Source: Hydractinia symbiolongicarpus
Lineage: Eukaryota > Cnidaria > Hydrozoa > Anthoathecata > Hydractiniidae
Direction: 5' to 3'
NCBI RefSeq assembly: GCF_029227915.1
Contig: NC_079887.1
Coordinates: forward strand, 1 to 64,000
DNA length: 64,000 bases
The first letter of the stretch is position 1. Every line of letters starts with the position of its first letter. Made by a program: the position numbers and the translations under genes. Under the pieces are notes generated by a model. That model was not told the DNA's origin and made no database searches. It saw nothing but the letters and a program-made list of their open reading frames with translations. Positions 39,291 through 49,000 of this stretch are shown one piece after another.

Positions 39291-41817
39291 AAACTACAAG
39301 TCTCATGCGTTTTAGTGGTGAAAAAATAATTTAAAAAATCGTTCGGGAAATGAGTGTACTCCCTGGGTACTTTCTTTGTATACTTTTGACTATGCGGGCC
39401 GAGTCCGGGGTTTACGGGAAATGGCGGGTTTTCGTTTGCCGGCGATTAAACTTCTTTTATTCAGCGTCTCATCAAAAATAAAAACATTTTTGAAAACTAC
39501 AAGTCTCAAGCGTTTTAGTGGTGAAAAGATAATTTAAAAAATCGTTTTGGAAATGAGTTTACTCACAGGGTACTTTCTTTGTATACATTCGACTTTACGG
39601 GCCAAGCCCGGATTTACGGGAAATCGCGGGTTTTCGTTTGCCGGCGATTAAACCACTTTCATTAAGCGTCTCATCAAAAATGAAAACATTTCTGACAACT
39701 ACAAGTCTCATGCATTTTAGTGGTGAAAAAATAATTTAAAAATTCGTTCGGGAAATGAGTTTACTCACTGGGTACTTTCCTTGTATACTTTTGACTGTAC
39801 GGGCCGAGTCCGGGATTTACGGGAAATCGCGGGTTTTCGTTTGCCGGCGACTAAACTTCTTTTGTTCTGCGTCTCATCAAAAATAAAAACATTTTTAAAA
39901 ACTACAAGTCTCATGGGCTTAAGTGGTGAAATAATAATTTAAATAATCGTTTGGGAAATGAGTTTACTCCCTGGGTACTTTCTTTGTATACTTTTGACTA
40001 TACGGGCCGAGTCCGGGATTTACGGGAAATCGCAGGTTTTCGTTTGCCGGCGATTAAACTTCTTTTATTCAGCGTCTCATCAAAAATGAAAACATTTTTG
40101 AAAACTACAAGTCTCATGCGTTTTAGTGGTGAAGAAATAATTTAAAAAATCGTTCGGGAAATGAGTTTACACCCTGGGTACTTTCTTTGTATACTTTTGA
40201 CTATACGGGCCGAGTCCGGGATTTACGGGAATCCGCAGGTTTTCGTTTGCCGGCGATTAAACTTCTTTTATTCAGCGTCTCATCAAAAATGAAAATATTT
40301 TTGAAAACTACAAGTCTCATGCGTTTTAGTGGTGAAAAAATAATTTAAGAATTCGTTAGGGAAATGAGTTTACTCACTGGGTACTTTCCTTGTATACTTT
40401 TGACTATACGGGCCGAGACCGGGATTTACGGGAAATCGCGGGTTTTTGTTTGCCGGCGATTAAACAACTTTCATTAAGCGTCTCATCAAAAATAAAAACA
40501 TTTCTGAAAACTACAAGTCTCATGCGTTTTAGTGGTGAAAATTAATTTAAAAAATCGTTCGGGAAATGAGTTTACTACCTGGGTACTTTCTTTGTATACT
40601 TTTGACTATACGGGCCGAGTTTGGGATTTACGGGAAGTCCCGGGTTTTCGTTTGTCGGCAATTAAACTTCTTTTATTCAGCGTCTCATCAAAAATGAAAA
40701 CATTTTTAAAAACTACAAGTCTCATGGGCTTTAGTGGTGAAATAATAATTTAAAAAATCGTTCGGGAAATGAGTTTACACCCCGGGTACTTTCTTTGTAT
40801 ACTTTTGACTATACGGGCCGAGTCCGGGATTTACGGGAAGTCGCGGGTTTTCGTTTACCGGTGATTAAACTTCTTTTATTCAGCGTCTCATCAAAAATGA
40901 AAACATTTTTGAAAACTACAAGTCTCATGCGTTTTAGTGGTGAAAAAAAAAATTAAAAAATCGTTCGGGAAATGAGTTTACTCCCTGGGTACTTTCTTTG
41001 TATACATTCGACTATACGGGCCAAGCCCGGGATTTACGGGAAATCGCGGGATTTCGTTTGCCGGCGATTAAACCTCTTTTATTAAGCCTCTCATCTAAAA
41101 TGAAAACATTTTTGAAAACTGCAAGTCTCATGCGTTTTAGTGGTGAAAAGATAATTGAAAAAATCGTTTCGGAAATGAGTTTACTCACAGGGTACTTTCT
41201 TTGTATACATTCGACTATACGGGCCAAGCCCGGGATTTACGGGAAATCGCGGGTTTTTGTTTGCCGGCGATTAAACAACTTTCATTAAGCGTCTCATCAA
41301 AAATGAAAACATTTCTGAAAACTACAAGTCTCATGCGTTTTAATGGTGAAAATTAATTTAAAAAATCGTTCGGGAAATGAGTTTACTCCCTGGGTACTTT
41401 CTTTGTATACTTTTGACTATACGGGCCGAGTCCGGGATTTACGGGAAGTCGCGGGTTTTCGTTTGCCGGCAATTAAACTTCTTTTATTCAGCGTCTCATC
41501 AAAAATGAAAACATTTTTAAAAACTACAAGTCTCATGGGCTTTAGTGGTGAAATAATAATTTAAAAAATCGTTCGGGAAATGAGTTTACACCCCGGGTAC
41601 TTTCTTTGTATACTTTTGACTATACGGGCCGAGTCCGGGATTTACGGGAAGTCGCGGGTTTTCGTTTACCGGCGATTAAACTTCTTTTATTCAGCGTCTC
41701 ATCAAAAATGAAAACATTTTTGAAAACTACAAGTCTCATGCGTTTTAGTGGTGAAAAAATAATTTAAAAAATTGTTCGGGAAATGAGTTTACTCCCTGGG
41801 TACTTTCTTTGTATACT

Positions 41818-41824
41818 TTTTGAC
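41818..41824 (+). repeat. LINE target-site duplication, 5' copy
   Basis: TTTTGAC lies at the end of the interrupted satellite monomer (GTATACTTTTTGAC), immediately before the non-satellite GTTCGACGGCG. The same seven bases follow the poly(A) tail at 46032. Confidence 0.88.
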
Positions 41825-41850
41825 GTTCGACGGCGTATCAGATTAGCAGC
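41825..41850 (+). other. LINE 5' untranslated leader
   Basis: A 26-bp GC-mixed stretch that starts GTTCGACGGCG and ends AGCAGC just before the ORF1 ATG. If the element is full length, any internal promoter must be very short or lie inside ORF1. Otherwise the copy is slightly 5'-truncated. The reading frame upstream of the ATG is closed by a TGA at 41821 in the flanking satellite. Confidence 0.7.
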
Positions 41851-42933
41851 ATGGAAAATTTATCTAATACACCAATTGTAAAATTCATTGATACACCACT
41901 TCGTAAAATAAGCTCGACTTCAGATATTCCTATAATTCTTGAAAGAAATGGAGTTAAAGAAAATGATGAATCGTTTATAGACCGCATGTATTCAAACATC
42001 AACTTACAAAAAATTAAAGGTGAGCTAATACACGATCTTAAAAACTACCTTGATGAATGTGTTAAAGATGTTGCTCTGTCAAACCGTCACGTTTGTACTG
42101 AATGGGATAGTAATAAAATGTTTAGTGTGTTGGAGGAAAGGATTTTATCTTTGGAAAAGGAAGTAAATGCCAAAAATGAAATGATACAAATGTTATTAGC
42201 GACGAAATCATCAACGCGTGACGACATACTACATAACTCTCATAGCTTCAACAAATTAAAATCTTGCGAAACAAACGAGAATTTTACAATTCCCAAGGAC
42301 ACCGTTAAGGCAAAAATCATTAAACAGAGTTCCTTTATTCACGCAAATCGCTTTGAAAACTTGCCCATTGATGAAATAATGGATGATGTAAATAGTGTTG
42401 CCAACGAAGTGCCGCATAAAACGCCGCGAAAGAGATCTGACAAAAAATCTAAAGTTACGCAAATAATTGGAGACTCGATTGTAAAAGAAGTGAAGGGCTG
42501 GAAACTTTCTTCAAACGAGAACAAGATTATAGTGAAATCCTTCTCTGGAGCCACGACTAAATGCATGGAAAGTTACGCAATACCAACTACGAACATGTCT
42601 CCCGATAACATTATTATTCATTGTGGCACTAACGATCTTAATAGAATCGAAACCGATCAAATTGCTCAAAACATAGTAAAATTGGCTATTAAATTGAAAT
42701 CTGGTGAAAATAATGTAATGATATCGGGCATAATTCAACGAAAAGACAGACTAAATGAAAAGGTAATGGCAGTCAACAAATCTCTCGCTCATCTTTGCGA
42801 ACAAAGAAACATCGGCTTTATCAATAATGATAATATAAACCCCGACTTGCATTTGAATAGAAGTCGCCTTCACCTAAATATGAAAGGGACTTCAATATTG
42901 TCTCGGAAATTTCTAGAGGTGATTGAGGATTGA
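41851..42933 (+). CDS. LINE ORF1 protein: coiled coil plus SGNH/GDSL-type esterase domain
   Basis: A 360-residue protein, inferred to be the RNP and accessory protein of the retrotransposon. Residues 1-85 have no recognised fold. Residues about 90-118 (VLEERILSLEKEVNAKNEMI) have heptad-like hydrophobic spacing and probably form a coiled coil for multimerisation. A basic stretch TPRKRSDKKSK lies at 191-201. Residues 203-360 resemble an SGNH hydrolase. Block I is GDS (207-209, candidate nucleophile S209). Block II is SFSGATT with G233. Block III is HCGTNDL (257-263, with N261). Block V is LHLNMKG with H341. The Asp expected three residues before the His is Ser338, so the triad looks incomplete. 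I see no CCHC zinc knuckle. The start is the first ATG in the element, in good context (A at -3, G at +4). It ends with TGA, and the downstream frame stays open into ORF2. Confidence 0.9.
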   Translation: MENLSNTPIVKFIDTPLRKISSTSDIPIILERNGVKENDESFIDRMYSNINLQKIKGELIHDLKNYLDECVKDVALSNRHVCTEWDSNKMFSVLEERILSLEKEVNAKNEMIQMLLATKSSTRDDILHNSHSFNKLKSCETNENFTIPKDTVKAKIIKQSSFIHANRFENLPIDEIMDDVNSVANEVPHKTPRKRSDKKSKVTQIIGDSIVKEVKGWKLSSNENKIIVKSFSGATTKCMESYAIPTTNMSPDNIIIHCGTNDLNRIETDQIAQNIVKLAIKLKSGENNVMISGIIQRKDRLNEKVMAVNKSLAHLCEQRNIGFINNDNINPDLHLNRSRLHLNMKGTSILSRKFLEVIED

Positions 42934-43032
42934 CACAAAAAACCTGTCGAAATTTACGACACAGATCCACCGAACACTGCCTCAGATACTTTTGATTCAA
43001 CATATGATATTTTCACTCTACGTCGCAGTAAC
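42931..43032 (+). promoter_or_regulatory. ORF1/ORF2 junction: single in-frame TGA plus 33 open codons
   Basis: ORF1 ends with TGA at 42931-42933 (context GAT TGA CAC). The next 99 bases contain no stop in the same frame and run directly into the ORF2 ATG at 43033. The translated linker ends YDIFTLRRSN and leads smoothly into the endonuclease. ORF2 could therefore be made by readthrough of TGA as an ORF1-ORF2 fusion, or by termination and reinitiation at 43033. No in-frame ATG lies within the linker. The sequence alone does not decide between these, and I did not identify a clear downstream pseudoknot. Confidence 0.6.
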
Positions 43033-45885
43033 ATGTGTAACTTGATAGTCGGTCATTTGAACGTAAACTCGTTGCGAAACAAGTTCGAAGAAATTGATTT
43101 AACTTTCAAGCACAATATTGATGTTCTGCTTCTAACTGAAACGAAAATAGATGAATCGTTCACTGATGCTCAATTTAAGTTAGATAATTACGCAATTCTG
43201 AGGAAAGATAGAAATGGACATGGTGGCGGTATTTTACTCTATATAAATGAAAATATTCCCTTCAAAGTGTTGCGAAAATATACTTTACCGGATGATATCG
43301 AAGTTTTAGTTGTCGAAATAAATCTTCGAAAACGCAAATGGCTTTTAATCGGTGCATATAAACCACCGTTACAAAAAAATTACTACTTTTTAACTCAAAT
43401 CGCAAATGTATTGATTTCACATCTCAACTATCACGAAAACATCATAATTATGGGTGATTTAAACATGGAAATAAGTGACACAGATTTCGATAACTTCATT
43501 TCAACATACGACCTCCATAGACTAATCAAATCACCAACCTGCTTTAAGTCAAGTACTTCGCCTTCTTGCATTGATCACATATTAACAAATCAACCAAATT
43601 TCTTTAAAAATAGTGTAACAATCGAAACTGGCATATCAGATTGGCATTTATTTGTTGGAAGTGTGATGAGAATGAACGTGATTAAAGGCGACCCAATTGT
43701 GAAACACTACAGAAATTACAACAAAATTGACTACTTTGATTTTGAAAGAACATTATCAATGAACTTTTTGAAATTACTTGAGAACAATTACGACTTTAAC
43801 CAATTCAATTTATGCATCACGTCTACGCTAAACCATTTTGCACCATTGAAAAAGAAAATACTAAGATTCAATAACGCACCTTTTATCACCAAGGAGCTTC
43901 GCAAAGCTATTATGCACAGATCCAAACTTCGTCGCATATATAACAAATCACGATCAAAAGAAAATTGGTCCAACTTCACTAGACAGAGAAACTACTGTGT
44001 TTCCTTATTACGAAAAACCAGACGTTCGTATTTCAAGGGTTTACGTATGACAAGCATTACTGATAATAAAAAGTTCTGGAAGTCTGTCAAGCCATTGTTT
44101 TCAAACGTTAGTTATAACACCAACAAAATTATCTTAATCGAGAAAGAAAAGATAGTCACCGACGAACAAAAATTATGCAAAATCTTCAATGAATATTACA
44201 CCAACATCACGAAAAATTTACCAATCAAACCAAACGATGATACACATACAGCAACCATTCACGATGCAATCCACTCGTATACTAATCACATCAGTATTTT
44301 GAAAATTCGTGAAAATGTGGGTTATGATGAAAAGTTCTATTTTTCGCTGGTTGAACAGCCTGATGTTCTCAAAGTCATCAAAGACATGGATGCAAAGAAA
44401 TCTTCTGTTAGTGGTGATTTTCCAGTTTTTATGTTGAAAAAGTTTATTCATATCTTTGTTCCTATCCTCACTAATATTATAAATTTTTGTTTACAGTCTA
44501 ATATTTTTCCTGATGATTTAAAACTTGCAGAGGTTATACCTGTTTTTAAGAAGGATGACTGTAATGATAAGGAGAACTATAGACCTGTTAGCTTGCTTCC
44601 CTGTTTATCAAAGGTTTTTGAAAGAATTATTCTTAATCAAATGCACACTTTTATGCATGACAAACTCAGCCCTCATCTATCAGGCTTCAGAAAGGGTTAT
44701 AATACACAATATGCTCTCATTCGAATGATTGAACAATGGAAAAGCACACTTGATAAAAAGGGTGTAGTTGGAGCAGTGCTAATGGACCTTTCAAAAGCTT
44801 TTGATACTATCAACCATGATTTGCTTATTGCAAAGCTGCATGCCTATGGTTTTTCTGAATCTTCTTTATTATTTATTCACTCATACTTGAAAAATCGTTT
44901 TCAGAGAACCAGAATAAATTCTTCTTTTAGCGAATGGCTTCCTCTTCAAGTTGGAGTTCCACAAGGATCAATCTTAGGACCTCCTTTCTTCAATTATTCT
45001 ATAAACGATTTATTCTGGTTCATTATTCAATCATCCCTTTGTAACTTTGCAGATGATAACACCTTATATGCTTGTGAAAATTCATTAGAAGATGTAAAAC
45101 AAACACTGCTTACTAATTTGGTCATAGTTAATAATTGGTTTTATGAAAATTACTTAGCAATAAATTTGAAAAAGTATCAATATATTGTATTAGGTCATCA
45201 CGATGAAAGTTTGATATTTAACCATTTGAAAATTGCGTGTAAATCGTCTGTAGTGCTTCTTGGTGTTACGATTGACTCGAGACTAAACTTTCATTCGCAT
45301 GTCAAAAACATCTGTAATAAGGCTAGTAGGAAACTCAACGTGCTTCAAAGGATATCTTCCTTTTTGACACCCAAGATGAAGCGTTTTCTCTTCAATTCAT
45401 TTATTTTGTCTCAGTTTTCTTACTGTCCCTTAGTATGGATGTTTTGTGGAAAAGTTGCGAATAATCGAATCAATCGTATTCATGAACGTTGTCTAAGAAT
45501 CATACAGGACGATATAAATGGCAGTTACGATGAACTTTTATCTTTATGTAATGTTAAAAATATTCACATCATCAATTTACAGAATTTAATGAAAGAGGTT
45601 TACAAATTTTTAAATGGATTGTCACCTCTATATATGAACGAGATATTTTCTGTTAGGGAAAACAAGTACAACCTTCGTTGCTTTAATTTGATCACGCGAC
45701 CAACTTGTCGGACAACGTACTATGGCTTAAATAATTTATCAAATATTGCAGGGAAGCTATGGATATCTGTGCCTGACGCTACAAAGAATGCTCCTTCTCT
45801 CGAAGCCTTCCGTAGCTCAATAAAATTTTGGGAAGGTGATGTTTGTACCTGTAAAATATGCATGGATATACCATACATATTTTAA
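43033..45885 (+). CDS. LINE ORF2 polyprotein: APE endonuclease and reverse transcriptase
   Basis: A 950-residue protein that should nick target DNA and copy the element RNA by target-primed reverse transcription. Endonuclease, residues about 4-210: GHLNVNSL (N10), LLTETK (E36), GDLN (141-144), SCIDHILTN (178-186, D181) and SDWH (202-205, D203 and H205). All expected catalytic positions are filled. Reverse transcriptase, about 440-760: ENYRPVSLL (514-522), SGFRKGYNTQYAL (550-562), LMDLSKAFD (catalytic D585), GVPQGSILGP (641-650), FADD (catalytic D674 and D675) and LGVTID (743-748). The thumb and C-terminal part end with a small CTCKIC motif (C938, C940, C943) about seven residues before the stop. 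The motif after GVPQGSILGP is PFFNYSINDL, where an LLF-type sequence is usual. I recognise no RNase H domain. The ATG at 43033 is the first in frame after the ORF1 stop, but translation may begin upstream by readthrough. Confidence 0.95.
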   Translation: MCNLIVGHLNVNSLRNKFEEIDLTFKHNIDVLLLTETKIDESFTDAQFKLDNYAILRKDRNGHGGGILLYINENIPFKVLRKYTLPDDIEVLVVEINLRKRKWLLIGAYKPPLQKNYYFLTQIANVLISHLNYHENIIIMGDLNMEISDTDFDNFISTYDLHRLIKSPTCFKSSTSPSCIDHILTNQPNFFKNSVTIETGISDWHLFVGSVMRMNVIKGDPIVKHYRNYNKIDYFDFERTLSMNFLKLLENNYDFNQFNLCITSTLNHFAPLKKKILRFNNAPFITKELRKAIMHRSKLRRIYNKSRSKENWSNFTRQRNYCVSLLRKTRRSYFKGLRMTSITDNKKFWKSVKPLFSNVSYNTNKIILIEKEKIVTDEQKLCKIFNEYYTNITKNLPIKPNDDTHTATIHDAIHSYTNHISILKIRENVGYDEKFYFSLVEQPDVLKVIKDMDAKKSSVSGDFPVFMLKKFIHIFVPILTNIINFCLQSNIFPDDLKLAEVIPVFKKDDCNDKENYRPVSLLPCLSKVFERIILNQMHTFMHDKLSPHLSGFRKGYNTQYALIRMIEQWKSTLDKKGVVGAVLMDLSKAFDTINHDLLIAKLHAYGFSESSLLFIHSYLKNRFQRTRINSSFSEWLPLQVGVPQGSILGPPFFNYSINDLFWFIIQSSLCNFADDNTLYACENSLEDVKQTLLTNLVIVNNWFYENYLAINLKKYQYIVLGHHDESLIFNHLKIACKSSVVLLGVTIDSRLNFHSHVKNICNKASRKLNVLQRISSFLTPKMKRFLFNSFILSQFSYCPLVWMFCGKVANNRINRIHERCLRIIQDDINGSYDELLSLCNVKNIHIINLQNLMKEVYKFLNGLSPLYMNEIFSVRENKYNLRCFNLITRPTCRTTYYGLNNLSNIAGKLWISVPDATKNAPSLEAFRSSIKFWEGDVCTCKICMDIPYIF

Positions 45886-46013
45886 CTTTACTTATTTATT
45901 TATTTATTTTTCTTATTTTTTATCGCTGTTTGCCTTGTTTTACGTTTTGTTGTCGATTTAAATTAGTTATTTAAATACTATTGTATCTATCGACGTTAAA
46001 TAAAGAGAAAATC
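45886..46013 (+). other. LINE 3' untranslated region
   Basis: About 128 bp of AT-rich sequence between the ORF2 stop and the A-tail. It begins with a short TTTA/TTAT-type tract (about 45890-45910) and contains TTATCGCTGTTTGCCTTG and CTATCGACGTTAAATAAAG. No open frame or clear stem-loop stands out. Confidence 0.8.
45999..46004 (+). terminator. polyadenylation signal of the LINE
   Basis: AATAAA lies 15 bases upstream of the start of the A-tail (46014), within the usual distance for a functional cleavage/polyadenylation hexamer. Confidence 0.8.
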
Positions 46014-46031
46014 AAAAAAAAAAAAAAATAA
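46014..46031 (+). other. LINE poly(A) tail
   Basis: Fifteen consecutive As (46014-46028) followed by TAA mark the 3' end of the reverse-transcribed copy. The TSD begins at 46032. Confidence 0.88.
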
Positions 46032-46038
46032 TTTTGAC
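46032..46038 (+). repeat. LINE target-site duplication, 3' copy
   Basis: TTTTGAC after the tail continues as TATGCGGGCCGAGTCCGGGG, the normal satellite continuation of GTATACTTTTTGAC. It matches the 5' copy at 41818-41824 exactly. Confidence 0.88.
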
Positions 46039-49000
46039 TATGCGGGCCGAGTCCGGGGTTTACGGGAAATGGCGGGTTTTCGTTTGCCGGCGATTAAACT
46101 TCTTTTATTCAGCGTCTCATCAAAAATAAAAACATTTTTGAAAACTACAAGTCTCAAGCGTTTTAGTGGTGAAAAGATAATTTAAAAAATCGTTTTGGAA
46201 ATGAGTTTACTCACAGGGTACTTTCTTTGTATACATTCGACTATACGGGCCAAGACCGGGGTTTACGGGAAATCGCGGGTTTTCGTTTGCCGGCGATTAA
46301 ACCACTTTCATTAAGCGTCTCATCAAAAATGAAAACATTTCTGAAAACTACATGTCTCATGCATTTTAGTGGTGAAAAAATAATTTAAAAATTCGTTCGG
46401 GAAATGAGTTTACTCACTGGGTACTTTCCTTGTATACTTTTGACTATACGGACCGAGTCCGGGATTTACGGGAAATCGCGGGTTTTCGTTTGCCGGCGAT
46501 TAAACTTCTTTTATTCTGCGTCTCATCAAAAATAAAAACATTTTTAAAAACTACAATTCTCATGGGCTTTAGTGGTGAAATAATAATTTAAATAATCGTT
46601 TGGGAAATGAGTTTACGCCCTGGGTACTTTCTTTGTATACTTTTGACTATACGGGCCGAGTCCGGGATTTACGGGAAATCGCAGGTTTTCGTTTGCCGGC
46701 GATTAAACTTCTTTTATTCAGCGTCTCATCAAAAATGAAAACATTTTTGAAAACTACAAGTCTCATGCGTTTTAGTGGTGAAAAAATAATTAAAGAATTC
46801 GTTAGGGAAATGAGTTTACTCACTGGGTACTTTCCTTGTATACTTTTGACTATACGGGCCGAGTCCGGGATTTACGGGAAGTCGCGGGTTTTCGTTTGCC
46901 GGCAATTAAACTTCTTTTATTCAGCGTCTCATCAAAAATGAAAACATTTTTAAAAACTACAAGTCTCATGGGCTTTAGTGGTGAAATAATAATTTAAAAA
47001 ATCGTTCGGGAAATGAGTTTACACCCCGGGTACTTTCTTTGTATACTTTTGACTATACGGGCCGAGTCCGGGATTTACGGGAAGTCGCGGGATTTCGTTT
47101 GCCGGCGATTAAACCTCTTTTATTAAGCCTCTCATCTAAAATGAAAACATTTTTGAAAACTGCAAGTCTCATGCGTTTTAGTGGTGAAAAGATAATTGAA
47201 AAAATCGTTTCGGAAATGAGTTTACTCACAGGGTACTTTCTTTGTATACATTCGACTATACGGGCCAAGCCCGGGATTTACGGGAAATCGCGGGTTTTTG
47301 TTTGCCGGCGATTAAACAACTTTCATTAAGCGTGTCATCAAAAATGAAAACATTTCTGAAAACTACAAGTCTCATGCGTTTTAATGGTGAAAATTAATTT
47401 AAAAAATCGTTCGGGAAATGAGTTTACTCCCTGGGTACTTTCTTTGTATACTTTTGACTATACGGGCCGAATCCGGGATTTACGGGAAGTCGCGGGTTTT
47501 CGTTTGCCGGCAATTAAACTTCTTTTATTCAGCGTCTCATCAAAAATGAAAACATTTTTAAAAACTACAAGTCTCATGGGCTTTAGTGGTGAAATAATAA
47601 ATTAAAAAATCGTTCGGGAAATGAGTTTACACCCCGGGTACTTTCTTTGTATACTTTTGACTATACGGGCCGAGTCCGGGAATTACGGGAAGTCGCGGGT
47701 TTTCGTTTACTGGCGATTAAACTTCTTTTATTCAGCGTCTCATCAAAAATGAAAACATTTTTGAAAACTACAAGTCTCATGCGTTTTAGTGGTGAAAAAA
47801 TAATTTAAAAAATCGTTCGGGAAATGAGTTTACTCCCTGGGTACTTTCTTTGTATACTTTTGACTATGCGGGCCGAGTCCGGGATTTACGGGAAGTCGCG
47901 GGTTTTCGTTTGCCGGCAATTAAACTTCTTTTATTCAGCGTCTCATCAAAAATGAAAACATTTTTAAAAACTACAAGTCTCATGGGCTTTAGTGGTGAAA
48001 TAATAATTTAAAAAATCGTTCGTGAAATGAGTTTACACCCCGGGTACTTTCTTTGTATACTTTTGACTATACGGGCCGAGTCCGGGATTTACGGGAAGTC
48101 GCGGGTTGTGGTTTACCGGCGATTAAACTTCTTTTATTCAGCGTCTCATCAAAAATGAAAACATTTTTGAAAACTACAAGTCTCATGCCTTTTAGTGGTG
48201 AAAAAATAATTTAAAAAATCGTTCGGGAAATGAGTTTACTCCCTGGGTACTTTCTTTGTATACTTTTGACTATGCGGGCCGAGTCCGGGGTTTACGGGAA
48301 ATGGCGGGTTTTCGTTTGCCGGCGATTAAACTTCTTTCATTCAGCGTCTCATCAAAAATAAAAACATTTTTGAAAACTACAAGTCTCAAGCGTTTTAGTG
48401 GTGAAATAATAATTTAAATAATCGTTTGGGAAATGAGTTTACTCCCTGGGTACTTTCTTTGTATACTTTTGACTATACGGGCCGAGTCCGGGATTTACGG
48501 GAAATCGCAGGTTTTCGTTTGCCGGCGATTAAACTTCTTTTATTCAGCGTCTCATCAAAAATGAAAACATTTTTGAAAACTACAAGTCTCATGCGTTTTA
48601 GTGGTGAAAAAATAATTAAAGAATTCGTTAGGGAAATGAGTTTACTCACTGGGTACTTTCCTTGTATACTTTTGACTATACGGGCCGAGTCCGGGATTTA
48701 CGGGAAGTCGCGGGTTTTCGTTTGCCGGCAATTAAACTTCTTTTATTCAGCGTCTCATCAAAAATGAAAACATTTTTAAAAACTACAAGTCTCATGGGCT
48801 TTAGTGGTGAAATAATAATTTAAAAAATCGTTCGGGAAATGAGTTTACACCCCGGGTACTTTCTTTGTATACTTTTGACTATACGGGCCGAGTCCGGGAT
48901 TTACGGGAAGTCGCGGGTTTTCGTTTACCGGCGATTAAACTTCTTTTATTCAGCGTCTCATCAAAAATGAAAACATTTTTGAAAACTACAAGTCTCATGC

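Larger units (their letters stand above)
17583..41824 (+). repeat. 203-bp satellite array, plus orientation (right arm and flank)
   Basis: About 119 monomers of the same satellite in the opposite orientation. A representative TTTTGAC-type monomer is 22497-22699, and the neighbouring ATTCGAC-type monomer is 22700-22901. Landmarks are GGGAAATGAGTTTACTC, GTACTTTCTTTGTATAC, CGGGCCGAGTCCGGG, GTTTGCCGGCGATTAAAC, GTCTCATCAAAAATG and AAGTCTCATGCGTTTTAGTG. From 18037 to about 33791 the order of monomer variants mirrors the left arm. Beyond 33791 the array continues, but its mirror partner, if any, would lie outside the window. Nothing other than satellite is present until the LINE at 41825. Confidence 0.97.
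41825..46031 (+). mobile_element. full-length-looking CR1-like LINE (non-LTR retrotransposon)
   Basis: This 4.2-kb element is unrelated to the satellite. It has a 26-bp 5' leader, ORF1 (coiled coil plus SGNH esterase), ORF2 (APE endonuclease plus reverse transcriptase), a 3' UTR with an AATAAA signal, and an A15 tail. It is flanked by TTTTGAC duplications (41818-41824 and 46032-46038). Removing the element and one TSD copy restores a monomer of about 204 bp. No long terminal repeats are present. An esterase-bearing ORF1 is known mainly from CR1-group elements. The exact clade (CR1, L2, Crack or similar) cannot be fixed by eye, and the poly(A) tail differs from the short tandem repeat tails of vertebrate CR1. 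Open frames and matching TSDs suggest a young copy. The element lies in the same orientation as the plus satellite strand. Confidence 0.93.

Noticed and set aside
41826-41850. CENP-B box in the satellite
   Set aside because: ATTCGAC-type monomers have TTCG-ACTATA-CGGG, with six bases between the conserved parts, while the CENP-B box needs seven including a fixed A. TTCGTTTGCCGGCGA is also a partial match only. Neither fits the essential positions. The LINE leader GTTCGACGGCG is not a match either.
42256-45728. Reverse-strand and off-frame open frames inside the LINE (for example 42256-42462, 43788-43979, 44525-44728)
   Set aside because: They overlap the well-supported ORF1 and ORF2 in other frames and show no domain features.
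41825-46031. LINE as an old, broken copy or a solo fragment
   Set aside because: Both ORFs are full length by motif content, the tail and TSD are intact, and excision restores a normal monomer. The only possible defects are the very short leader and the TGA between the ORFs.
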